Below, piece by piece: positions 8,165 to 15,460 of a stretch of 46,207 bases of DNA. The stretch comes from an uncultured Chloroflexota bacterium (GTDB lineage Bacteria > Chloroflexota > Limnocylindria > Limnocylindrales > CSP1-4), in contig CAIJPD010000062.1 of assembly GCA_903822495.1 (NCBI GenBank), positions 1 to 46,207 of the forward strand, read 5' to 3'. Both the position numbers and the translations under genes were made by a program. Position 1 is the stretch's first letter. Each line of letters begins with the position of its first letter. The notes under the pieces are model-generated. The model saw nothing but the letters and a program-made list of their open reading frames with translations. It did not search any database and had not been told where the DNA came from.

Positions 8165-9769
8165 ATGTCCCTGCCCGCGCCGACCGCCCCCGTGCACCAA
8201 CCAACCCAGCCCGGCGCCGCCGCGCGCCTCGCGGCCGCGTGGCCCGGCCTGCTGATCCTCGTGCTGGGCGTCTTCTACACGTGGCTCCACCTGCCCGACC
8301 TGGGGCGGGAGAGCCTGTGGACCGACGAGCTCGTCTCCGTGGGCGATGCCACGCACGACCTGGTCCGCATGCTCAAGATCCAGGCGGGGGACATCCACCC
8401 TCCGCTCCACGCGCTTCTCCTCTGGATCCTCATGAGGATCACCAACGATGCCAGCGAGGCGACGGTCCGTCTCCCCAGCCTCATCGCCGTGGGTGTGGGG
8501 CTCACCGGGCTGGCCCTCGCGGCCTGGCGTCGGCTGGGGGTCGGCGCGGCGCTGCTGTTCATGGCGCTGGGCATGGCTTCGCCGCTGATCGCCGGCTTCG
8601 CCGCACAGGCCCGACCCCACCCGCTCACCTTCGGCCTGGTCTGCCTCACCAGCGCCGCGTGGCTCTACGTCCTTCAACCGGGCCCACTGCACCGCCGCGC
8701 CCTGGCGGCCTTCGGGGTGACGGGGCTGCTTGCCTCACTGGCCCAGCACTACGGGGCGCTGGTCTTCGGCCTCGAAGGCGCGGTCGCCGTGGCCTGGCTG
8801 GGGCTCCGGGCCCGAGGCGGGGCCGGAGTCATCGGCTGGCGCGGGGTCGGCCTGGCGTTCGCGACCGTCGCCTTGGCCATGGGGCCGATCCTCGTCTGGC
8901 TGGCGGTCACACGCCAGTGGCAGCACACCTCCGGCACCCCGCCACTCACCCTGGCCTGGGGCACGGAGGTGGCCAGCTGGGCGCTGGAGCCCTTTGCCAC
9001 GGCCTTCCTTGGCGGCATCGATGCGACCGTTGTCGCCATCTGGACCCTGGTCGTGACCGTCGTGGGCGCCCTGGCGCTGACCGTGGTCGGCCTGCTCCGG
9101 CGGCGCGGCGGCGCCGACTCGACCCAACGATCCAGCGAGACGGGCCGGCTGGCGATCGGCCTCGCGGTGCTGGGGTTGCTGAGCCTGGCCGGGACCGCGG
9201 CGGTGGGCCAGTCGCTTGTGGGCTCGCCGACACTCCACTACCGCTCAATCCTCAGCCTGATGCCACTGCTGTACCTGGGCCTGGGTGTCGCCCTGACAGT
9301 CCCGTTCGGCCGGCTGGCGCCGGCCACCGGAGTCGTGCTGGCGATCGTGGTCGGCGCGGTGGCCGTGGGCACGCCGCAGCGCAGCCTGTACGGGACGCTG
9401 GACCAGTGGCGCGAGGCGGCGGCCATCCTCCGCGACCAGCAGGAAGCGGGGCTGCCGGGAGATCGGATTGCGCTGGTCGAGCAGTTCGTGCGTGACGACT
9501 GGATCGTCACGCTGAACAATGCCTACGGGGTCCCGGCACCCACCGAGTCCCTCCCGGCCGAGATCCGTGACCTGCACTGGATCAAGGTCGCAGCCGATGT
9601 CCAGGCGATCCCCACCGGCGGGCCGCTGCTCCTGGTCGCCTTCCACTACTACTCGTTCGACGTGCAGGCATCGATCGTGGACGCCACCCGCGCGCGCTTC
9701 GGCCCGTGCCGAGACCTGAGCGTCCGTGGCATCACGATCCTGCGCTGCGGCGGGACCTCGCCGGGCTAG
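8165..9769 (+). CDS. Glycosyltransferase family 39-like membrane protein
   Basis: This 534-residue protein has about 11-12 membrane helices. After the first helix comes LGRESLWTDELVSVGDATHD, and then DIHPPLHALLLWILMR. An acidic pair in the first periplasmic loop followed by D-x-H-P-P-L-H is the signature of GT39/ArnT-like GT-C transferases, which transfer sugars from polyprenyl-phosphate carriers on the outer face of the membrane. The C-terminal part (about residues 410-530) is a soluble-looking domain (TLDQWREAAAILRDQQEAGL). CACAAT (8152-8157) sits seven bases before ATG 8165, suggesting a leaderless transcript; an in-frame ATG at 8156 would add three residues. Acceptor and donor are unknown. 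Confidence 0.83.
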   Translation: MSLPAPTAPVHQPTQPGAAARLAAAWPGLLILVLGVFYTWLHLPDLGRESLWTDELVSVGDATHDLVRMLKIQAGDIHPPLHALLLWILMRITNDASEATVRLPSLIAVGVGLTGLALAAWRRLGVGAALLFMALGMASPLIAGFAAQARPHPLTFGLVCLTSAAWLYVLQPGPLHRRALAAFGVTGLLASLAQHYGALVFGLEGAVAVAWLGLRARGGAGVIGWRGVGLAFATVALAMGPILVWLAVTRQWQHTSGTPPLTLAWGTEVASWALEPFATAFLGGIDATVVAIWTLVVTVVGALALTVVGLLRRRGGADSTQRSSETGRLAIGLAVLGLLSLAGTAAVGQSLVGSPTLHYRSILSLMPLLYLGLGVALTVPFGRLAPATGVVLAIVVGAVAVGTPQRSLYGTLDQWREAAAILRDQQEAGLPGDRIALVEQFVRDDWIVTLNNAYGVPAPTESLPAEIRDLHWIKVAADVQAIPTGGPLLLVAFHYYSFDVQASIVDATRARFGPCRDLSVRGITILRCGGTSPG

Positions 9770-9784
9770 ACTGCCCGGAACACG

Positions 9785-9801
9785 GGCCGGTGATCCCGGC
9801 C
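9785..9801 (+). terminator. Hairpin between GT39-like gene and dodecin
   Basis: GGCCGG and CCGGCC flank a five-base loop, 16 bases past the stop of the glycosyltransferase gene. It lacks a U-run; it may reduce readthrough into the dodecin gene or merely reflect GC-rich sequence. Confidence 0.3.
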
Positions 9802-9823
9802 GGCGCGGACCGGGAGGAGACTG

Positions 9824-10027
9824 ATGGGCGTGATCATCATTCGGGAAATGGTTGGAACCAGCCCCACATCCTGGAGCGACGCCGCCCGACGGGCGGTGGC
9901 AACCGCCTCCAAGACGGTCCGGAACATCAAGACGGTCGAGGTGGTCCAGTCCACGGCCGTCGTCGAGAACGGCGAGATCGTCGAGTACCGGGTGGAGCTC
10001 AAGATCGGCTTCGAATACGAGGGCTGA
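9824..10027 (+). CDS. Dodecin family flavin-binding protein
   Basis: The 67-residue protein fits dodecin in length and pattern: IIIREMVGTSPTSWSDAARR, AVATASKTVRNIKTVEVVQS, then ENGEIVEYRVELKIGFEYEG. Dodecins form hollow dodecamers that bind flavins, and in some species CoA, and act as flavin buffers in the cytoplasm. The beta-helix-beta-beta layout can be followed by eye, and the W of TSW is where flavin-stacking aromatics lie in the family. GGGAGGAGA ends five bases before the ATG, one of the best ribosome binding sites here, predicting strong translation. A hairpin overlaps its stop codon, and the low-GC region begins just after it. Confidence 0.93.
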   Translation: MGVIIIREMVGTSPTSWSDAARRAVATASKTVRNIKTVEVVQSTAVVENGEIVEYRVELKIGFEYEG

Positions 10028-10035
10028 CGCCCTCG
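10018..10035 (+). terminator. Hairpin overlapping the dodecin stop codon
   Basis: CGAGGGC and GCCCTCG pair across a TGAC loop containing the stop codon. The 7-bp stem has no U-run. It marks the 3' end of dodecin and roughly the left boundary of the lower-GC region. Confidence 0.4.
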
Positions 10036-10048
10036 GCCCTGAGCAGAG

Positions 10049-13000
10049 ATGGCTGATTGGAACCAGTCGGGAGCAGATAAGCCGGCGTTGAGTCGGGCGG
10101 ATCAGGATGAGACCATGTCTTCGTCCCAATCTGACCTGACCGATCTCGCACGCCGTGACTCGACGTCCGGCCTGCCGGTCCGGTCGCCCGCGGCGGCTGC
10201 TGCCGCCGGTCGGGCTGGATCGGCAAGCCCAGGCTCCAATGCGGTGCGCCGCGGCAAGGTGCAACCACCGCCGCTTCGGACGGAGACGCTAGAGCGGCCG
10301 CGGCTGCTGGAGTGGCTCAACTCAAAGATGAACAGCCGGCTCGTGCTCGTTGTCGCGGAAGCGGGCAGCGGGAAGACGACCCTACTAGCCGACTTCTCGC
10401 GGCGGACAAGGCTCCGGACCCTCTGGTATCGGCTCGACGAAACCGACCGAGGGTGGGCTCCGTTCATTACTCACTTGGTCATGGCCGGCCGCCAATACGA
10501 CCCGCAGTTCGCCCCCACAACCACCCAACTACTGCGTGAGCTGGGACCCGGTGGGCCAACGGTTGAAGCAGTTTGCCAGACCTTCCTTCGGGAGCTGTCG
10601 GCGCTGACCGCAACAGGTTCGGTCTTGATAGTTGATGACTTCCACCTCGTCGATGACAGCGACGAGGTCGTCTGGGTCATGCAGCAACTTGTGACGCACG
10701 GTCCGGAGAGATTCGGGATCGTCTTGGCGAGCCGGCGCCTCCCGACATTTCCGATCGCAAGGCTCCGATTGCTCGGTGAGGTCGCCGAACTATCGTCTAC
10801 GGACCTTCGCTTCGACACCGTCGAGACCGCCTCGCTCTTTGCGGATACCTATCGCCGACCTCTGGATGGCGATAGCGTCGCTGAACTGACCCGGCGAACC
10901 GAAGGTTGGGCGGCGTCGCTACAACTAGTTGAAGCTGCGACCCGTGGCAGGACCGGCCGGGAGACTCGCGCGTTCATTCATTCCCTCTCGGCGGCCGAGG
11001 GACAGCTGTACGAGTTCCTAGCCGAGGAGGTAGTTGGCCATCTTCCTGCGGAACTGCAGGACTTCCTCATGAGAGTCTCCTTGGTTCAGACCGTCGACAC
11101 CGCACTCGCGTCAGTTGCATCCGACCAGGATCCGCAGACCGCTCGACACCTCCTCCTTGCCGCCGAACGATCCGGACTCTTGAGTCGAAGCACGAAGGAC
11201 CGCAGGAACTATCGGTTTCATCCTCTCGTGCGGGACTTCCTGCAGGCTCGTCTTCGCCGGGAACTCGGTGATCCTGCGATTCGCGAACTACATCGGCTAC
11301 TTGGCGATTCCTGCGTGCGAACCGACTGGCAACGTGCGGCTTTCCACTTTGGTCAAGCTGGCGAGGCCGGGCGAGCCATTGCAGTCATGACAGATGCGCT
11401 AGGGATCATCTTGGCCGGCGGGTCATTCGAGAGCGCCGAGTTGGTGGCGACGGGGCTCGCGTTCGACCACGCGCCAGCCCCCATGCTGGTGGTGTCGTCG
11501 CGATCCGCCTACCGGAGCGGACATGACGACGCTGCCCTCGTGTTTGCCCGTGAGGCGATCGAGGCCGATCCAAAATCTGAGTACGCTCTGCTGAACCTAA
11601 TGTCGTTGTCGTACTCAACGGGAGACCTAGGTCTCGCCTCGGATCTTGCTAACCGCCTCGCAATTGCAGCGCGGGAAACCCCCGTTCGTCGCGTCGCCGA
11701 ACTCCAATTGGAGCTCCTTGGGGCGTCGCTCAAGGGCTCCCTGCCCGGTGCCGTTCGAAAGTTCCTTCAAACCGCCGGGGACAGTCATCGACAGGGGCAC
11801 CCCCATTACGAAGGGATTGCCCTCGTCAATGCCGCGGTCATCCTGCGTTCGATGGGAGAAGCCCGGGAAGCCGCAGATTGCGCCACGAGGTCACTCGGGG
11901 CGCTTGAGGCCAGCTCAGCGGGACCCGAACGAGCATCAGCGCGAATGGTGCGTTCCTGGGCTTTGGCCCACGACGGAAGCCTCGAAGAGGCACGAACCGA
12001 AGCAGGCTTGGCAGTCATTGATGGCGGGCTCTCGGCACACTCCGAGATCTTCCTTGAGTTGTGCGACATCGAGACGTGGTACGGGGAGGCATCGGCCGCG
12101 CACCGAGCGCTTGAGGCCGTTGCAGAGCCCGATAGCCTGCCCGCGGATCAAGCCGAGCAGAGGTCCCTATCAGAGTTGGCCCTCGCGCTGCGACTGAGCG
12201 ATCTGCATCGAGCTGCTGAACTGGTGGGCCAGGTACGGCTGGGCCAAGCAAGTACGGCCGCAGCGATGGAGTGCAGGAGGCTAGCCCTACTCGCCCAGTT
12301 CAGTTTGGCCACGAGAGACGACGCCAGCACCAGAGCCCTTGACCTGGCCGTCGCCCAAGCATCCGTCCAGGGCGCCGGGCTGTGGTCAAGGTTCCTCCAC
12401 ATGGCGGCATCAGTCTACGGACCGCCCGTTCAGGCGAATAGCGCGATTCGGATTGCACTCCAGCAGCGGCCCACCGAGGTCGGAGTTCACGCGGAACAGG
12501 TCATACGGCGCCTCGACGAGTTGGACCAGGACGTTCGGGACGCCCTGGAGAATGAGATTCGTAAGAGACCGGATCGATGGCGCGAATGCATCAGATCCAT
12601 CATCCAAGCGAACTCAGTTGAGCGTTCGGCCCGTCTCTGGGCAGGCCGCATCTTGGATCAGATCGGGACCAAGGCCGACGTCCCGATCCTTCGAAAGCTC
12701 GTGCGCACCGTCCGCGCCACTGGAGGCGCAGGCAGTCTCGGCAGGGGACTCGCGAGGCGGCTCGCGGACCCCGTGTTCATCCACGATATGAATCGAGTCT
12801 CGCTTGCGATAGGGGCCCGCCACCTACAAGGCGGGCAAGTTCGCCGAAAGGCTCTGGCTCTGTTGTGCTTCCTGATTAGCCGGCGGGACTTCGCGGCAAC
12901 CCGCGACGAAGTGATTGAAGCACTCTGGCCCGACTCAGATCCAACGTACGCGCTCAACTCGTTGAACCAAACGGCCTACTTCCTTCGGCGCGTTCTGGAG

Positions 13001-13483
13001 CCAGATTTCGCTGAGGACCAGTCCCCTGGCTACATCTCGTATCAGGCCGATGTCGTGTGGCTTGATCAGAGCCTTGTCCGGTCGGCGACGGCGGGTGTCC
13101 AAGAGTTGATTGCGAAGTCGGGGCTGAGCGCCTCGCCGGTGGATGTCGAAGCGCTCAGCAAGGCCTACCGAGGCAGATTTGCTCTCGACTTCGCCTACGA
13201 GGACTGGGCAACCGATTACAGAGAGTCGCTCCATGCCGGCTACTTGTCCGTCATCGAGGGATCAATTGCCGGGGACTTGGCGAGTGGCCACTTCGGCCGA
13301 GGGGTCACCCTTGCCCGCAAGGCTCTGGAGGTCGACGCTGCCGCACACCAAATCGAGCTACTGCTCGTCCGGCTGTATCGGTTGATGGGTGCTCATGCCG
13401 CTGCTGCGGAGCAATACCAACATTACGCCGCATTCATGCGCGAGGAACTCGGAGTCGAGGTGGAGGCCCTCGATGCTCTCTAG
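10049..13483 (+). CDS. Giant ATPase-TPR-BTAD transcriptional regulator (MalT-like STAND with C-terminal SARP-type module)
   Basis: The 1144-residue protein begins with a low-complexity Ala/Ser region (1-75) and a MalT-like P-loop ATPase: Walker A AEAGSGKTT at 103-111, Walker B LIVDDFHLV at 193-201, then VLASRRLPTFPIARLR and TEGWAASLQL, as in MalT/STAND regulators. A long helical-repeat region (about 430-900) follows. At the C-terminus is an OmpR-type winged helix (about 910-1010: GGQVRRKALALLCFLISRRD, ATRDEVIEALWPDSDP, LNQTAYFLRRVL) and a bacterial transcriptional activation domain (about 1010-1140, ending AEQYQHYAAFMREELGVEVE). SARP regulators usually carry the DNA-binding and BTAD parts at the N-terminus; here they are last. 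Base composition is distinctly lower in GC than its neighbours, suggesting transfer. ATG 10115 is an alternative start; neither has a strong ribosome binding site. It probably activates transcription in response to a ligand bound by the repeats or ATPase. Confidence 0.88.
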   Translation: MADWNQSGADKPALSRADQDETMSSSQSDLTDLARRDSTSGLPVRSPAAAAAAGRAGSASPGSNAVRRGKVQPPPLRTETLERPRLLEWLNSKMNSRLVLVVAEAGSGKTTLLADFSRRTRLRTLWYRLDETDRGWAPFITHLVMAGRQYDPQFAPTTTQLLRELGPGGPTVEAVCQTFLRELSALTATGSVLIVDDFHLVDDSDEVVWVMQQLVTHGPERFGIVLASRRLPTFPIARLRLLGEVAELSSTDLRFDTVETASLFADTYRRPLDGDSVAELTRRTEGWAASLQLVEAATRGRTGRETRAFIHSLSAAEGQLYEFLAEEVVGHLPAELQDFLMRVSLVQTVDTALASVASDQDPQTARHLLLAAERSGLLSRSTKDRRNYRFHPLVRDFLQARLRRELGDPAIRELHRLLGDSCVRTDWQRAAFHFGQAGEAGRAIAVMTDALGIILAGGSFESAELVATGLAFDHAPAPMLVVSSRSAYRSGHDDAALVFAREAIEADPKSEYALLNLMSLSYSTGDLGLASDLANRLAIAARETPVRRVAELQLELLGASLKGSLPGAVRKFLQTAGDSHRQGHPHYEGIALVNAAVILRSMGEAREAADCATRSLGALEASSAGPERASARMVRSWALAHDGSLEEARTEAGLAVIDGGLSAHSEIFLELCDIETWYGEASAAHRALEAVAEPDSLPADQAEQRSLSELALALRLSDLHRAAELVGQVRLGQASTAAAMECRRLALLAQFSLATRDDASTRALDLAVAQASVQGAGLWSRFLHMAASVYGPPVQANSAIRIALQQRPTEVGVHAEQVIRRLDELDQDVRDALENEIRKRPDRWRECIRSIIQANSVERSARLWAGRILDQIGTKADVPILRKLVRTVRATGGAGSLGRGLARRLADPVFIHDMNRVSLAIGARHLQGGQVRRKALALLCFLISRRDFAATRDEVIEALWPDSDPTYALNSLNQTAYFLRRVLEPDFAEDQSPGYISYQADVVWLDQSLVRSATAGVQELIAKSGLSASPVDVEALSKAYRGRFALDFAYEDWATDYRESLHAGYLSVIEGSIAGDLASGHFGRGVTLARKALEVDAAAHQIELLLVRLYRLMGAHAAAAEQYQHYAAFMREELGVEVEALDAL

Positions 13484-13508
13484 GTCGGCTGGTGGAGTGG
13501 GGTCTTGT

Positions 13509-13559
13509 GGGGATAGGGACATATGCGTATTGACCCTCGTCCGCGCTTCTTCCTAGAGT
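13509..13559 (+). promoter_or_regulatory. Promoter element of the micro-peptide/HD-GYP unit, similar to the Flp pilin promoter
   Basis: TTGACC (13530-13535) and TAGAGT (13554-13559) with an 18-base spacer make a plausible -35/-10 pair. The element also has GGGGATAGG (13509-13517) and GACATATGCG (13518-13527) upstream of the -35. The same ordered blocks occur before the Flp pilins at 45582-45631 (GGGGTTAGG, GACTATTGCG, CTGACC, CTTCCTAGAGT), suggesting the same regulator or sigma factor acts at both. Confidence 0.6.
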
Positions 13560-13669
13560 GACCCAGTCTTCCGGGCATCTACATGCCGTTGAAGACGAAA
13601 CAACGGACGCGCTGAAGCCGGACCTGAAATGGGCACTTAGGGTCTTGGCTGAGCGACTAGTGCAACCGA

Positions 13670-13688
13670 CCGACCCACGTCAGGTCGG
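13670..13688 (+). other. Hairpin upstream of the first micro-ORF
   Basis: CCGACC and GGTCGG pair across a 7-base loop and are followed by CTTTC. Lying in the presumed leader 38 bases before the first micro-ORF, it could be an attenuator or a stabilising 5' structure. Confidence 0.3.
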
Positions 13689-13726
13689 CTTTCGTGGTTT
13701 CACGGGAGCCACCAGGAGGAACGGGC

Positions 13727-13759
13727 ATGCGGCCGGATTCAAGCATCAAGGGCTTCTAG
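13727..13759 (+). CDS. Micro-ORF 1, 10 residues ending SIKGF
   Basis: ATG 13727 is preceded at six bases by AGGAGGA, a perfect Shine-Dalgarno sequence. The product would be MRPDSSIKGF. The last five residues are the same as those of the 29-residue micro-ORF that starts 18 bases after this stop, and both are encoded in the same frame by similar DNA (ATCAAGGG-STTCTAG). It may be a translational leader or a duplicated remnant of the peptide gene. It is far too short for homology-based support; the evidence is the ribosome binding site and the shared ending. Confidence 0.45.
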   Translation: MRPDSSIKGF

Positions 13760-13777
13760 GGCTCCGGGGAGACTCCG

Positions 13778-13867
13778 ATGAAGTCGCAACTCATGCGAAT
13801 CGCCACGGCCCTATGTACGGTCGCGGCGATAGCGCTCGCAGGTGGAGCATCGATCAAGGGGTTCTAG
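13778..13867 (+). CDS. Micro-ORF 2, 29-residue secreted-peptide-like precursor ending SIKGF
   Basis: ATG 13778 follows GGGGAG at six bases. The product starts MKSQLMRIATALCTVAA and ends IALAGGASIKGF. It has a charged N-terminus (K2, R7), a hydrophobic core (residues 8-21) and a small-residue segment ALAGGA that fits signal peptidase I, so export could release GGASIKGF or SIKGF. Its form resembles short signal-sequence-bearing pheromone precursors of Gram-positive bacteria, but I recognise no family. It lies between the BTAD regulator and a membrane HD-GYP protein in the lower-GC region. The identical C-terminal SIKGF in micro-ORF 1 argues against chance. A 10-bp hairpin follows 29 bases later. 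Function as a signal is inference. Confidence 0.55.
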   Translation: MKSQLMRIATALCTVAAIALAGGASIKGF

Positions 13868-13895
13868 GTACCCTAGTGCTAGTCCGACGCCTCTC

Positions 13896-13919
13896 GTTCG
13901 GAGGCAGTGGCCTCCGAAC
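13896..13919 (+). terminator. 10-bp hairpin between micro-ORF 2 and the HD-GYP gene
   Basis: GTTCGGAGGC and GCCTCCGAAC pair perfectly across an AGTG tetraloop. There is no U-run. It could end or attenuate the micro-peptide transcript, controlling how much reaches the HD-GYP gene, whose ATG lies 24 bases downstream. Confidence 0.5.
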
Positions 13920-13942
13920 CCGGTCGAATTAGTAGGGCACCA

Positions 13943-15325
13943 ATGCCTAGGTCGCTCAAGCTCTACATCATTGGGCTCGTGGCAGGAAGCGCGATAGCGC
14001 TTCTGGCCGCGAGCCTTGCCTTTTCCGTAAACCCTCGAATTGCCATCGAGGTCGACGGGGACCCAGGTTCGAGCGGAGCGGAACTGCTGCTCGGAGTGGG
14101 GTTCTGGACCCTTGTCGCACTACTGGCATCTGCGATGCCAGTACGAATGCCGCGGGGAATGATGGTCACCGTGTCCATCGCACCTCTCATCGCCGCAACA
14201 AGCCTCGGGGGACCTGCGGCAGGGGGCATCGTCGCTCTCATCGGAACTACTGAGATGAGAGAACTCCGAGGCAAGGTTCCTGCTCTCGGAACGCTCGCCA
14301 ATCATGCCGGCCTAGTGCTCTGTGCCATTGCGTGCGGCTTGGTGATCGAAGCCATCAACAGCCTCGGCCAAGGCTACCCGTTGGACTTCGGAGCGACCGT
14401 ACTTGGTGCGATGACCTATTTCTTCGTGAACCTGGCGATCGTCTCGGGCATTCTTGCCCTGCGGTATGGCGAGCGGTTTCAAGACCTGCTGGTGAGCGAT
14501 GCGCGTGGCTTCGGCGTGAGTCTGCTCGGCCTTTCGCCCGTGGCGTGGGTCATGGCGCGGATGTACGACCTCCCCAACGCCGGCTGGTGGACCACCCTCC
14601 TGTTCGCCCTCCCGCTGTACACCACCCGCGTGGCCTACCACCGGTTCGTGGAGATGCGCGACATGTTCACCCAGACCATCGGCGCCCTGGCCGAGGCCGT
14701 GGACAAGCGCGACCCGTTCACCAGCAAGCACAGCTGGCGCGTGAAGCAGATCGCCGTGGACATCGGGCGCGAGCTGCGCCTCTCACCGGATGACCTGGAA
14801 GCCCTGGAGTGGGGCGGCCTGCTCCACGACGTGGGCAAGATCGGCGTCCCGGACGCGGTCCTCCTGAAGCAGGACCGCCTGACGCGCGAGGAGCGGATCC
14901 TGATGAACGCCCACCCGGTGCTGGGCGCCCAGATCATCGCCCCCGTGGAGAAGCTGGCCCCCGAGCTTCCGATCATCCGCCACCATCACGAGTGGTACAA
15001 CGGCTCGGGCTATCCGGACCGCCTGGTGGGCGACGAGATCCCTCGGCTGGCGCGGATCCTCCACGTGGCGGATGCCTTCGAAGCCATGACGGCCGCCCGA
15101 CCGTACCGGATGACCCCCCTGACGGCCGAACAGGCGCTGGGCGAGCTCAGGAAGTTCGCCGGGGTCCAGTTCGACCCGGTGGTGGTGGACGCCTTCGTCA
15201 AGACGAGCTGGGCCGAGGACGTCCCGGATGCAGGACGCAAGATGGAGCCCAAGCCGATCCCGCTGATCGGCCAGGCGGCCGCGCGGATGGTGGACCAGCA
15301 GCCGGGTGATCCGAAGCCCAACTAG
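13943..15325 (+). CDS. Membrane-anchored HD-GYP phosphodiesterase-like protein
   Basis: The N-terminal half (residues 1-230) has about six hydrophobic helices and resembles a membrane sensor domain. The C-terminal half is an HD-GYP domain: KRDPFTSKHSWRVKQIAVDI, GGLLHDVGKIGVPD with the HD pair, HPVLGAQII, HHHEWYNGSGYPDRL with the GYP motif, and ILHVADAFEAMTAARPY. HD-GYP proteins hydrolyse cyclic di-GMP in the cytoplasm, and the metal ligands look intact. Total length 460. The ATG at 13943 is favoured; a GTG at 13907 is in frame but lies in a hairpin. Codon use changes sharply near 14520: upstream codons often end in A or T, downstream almost all end in G or C, suggesting a recombination joint inside the gene. 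It probably lowers c-di-GMP, linking to motility and pili. Confidence 0.9.
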   Translation: MPRSLKLYIIGLVAGSAIALLAASLAFSVNPRIAIEVDGDPGSSGAELLLGVGFWTLVALLASAMPVRMPRGMMVTVSIAPLIAATSLGGPAAGGIVALIGTTEMRELRGKVPALGTLANHAGLVLCAIACGLVIEAINSLGQGYPLDFGATVLGAMTYFFVNLAIVSGILALRYGERFQDLLVSDARGFGVSLLGLSPVAWVMARMYDLPNAGWWTTLLFALPLYTTRVAYHRFVEMRDMFTQTIGALAEAVDKRDPFTSKHSWRVKQIAVDIGRELRLSPDDLEALEWGGLLHDVGKIGVPDAVLLKQDRLTREERILMNAHPVLGAQIIAPVEKLAPELPIIRHHHEWYNGSGYPDRLVGDEIPRLARILHVADAFEAMTAARPYRMTPLTAEQALGELRKFAGVQFDPVVVDAFVKTSWAEDVPDAGRKMEPKPIPLIGQAAARMVDQQPGDPKPN

Positions 15326-15460
15326 CCCAACCGCCACGCGTTCCCGCGGCGATGGGCACTCTCTCCAGGTTGAGCAGGACCGCACCGCACCCCATCATGT
15401 CCCGATGCACCGCCTGGGCTCGCCAACGCGCACTGGAGCACCATACCGGACCGCAAAGCC

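Larger units (their letters stand above)
13484..13942. other. Regulatory interval with two micro-ORFs and several hairpins
   Basis: This 459-base stretch between the BTAD regulator and the HD-GYP gene holds no conventional gene. It contains a promoter-like element (13509-13559), a 6-bp hairpin (13670-13688), two micro-ORFs with good ribosome binding sites (13727 and 13778), a CTAGG-TAC-CCTAG inverted repeat (13864-13876) and a 10-bp hairpin (13896-13919). An open frame from 13558 to 13932 crosses it but has unconvincing composition. Confidence 0.6.

Noticed and set aside
9767..9772. TAGACT as the -10 of the dodecin gene
   Set aside because: It lies more than 50 bases before the ATG, overlaps the previous stop codon, and no -35 is found; kept only as a weak possibility.
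13558..13932. 124-codon open frame across the micro-ORF region
   Set aside because: It begins at a GTG inside the presumed -10 region, has no ribosome binding site, overlaps both micro-ORFs in another frame and has no recognisable domain.
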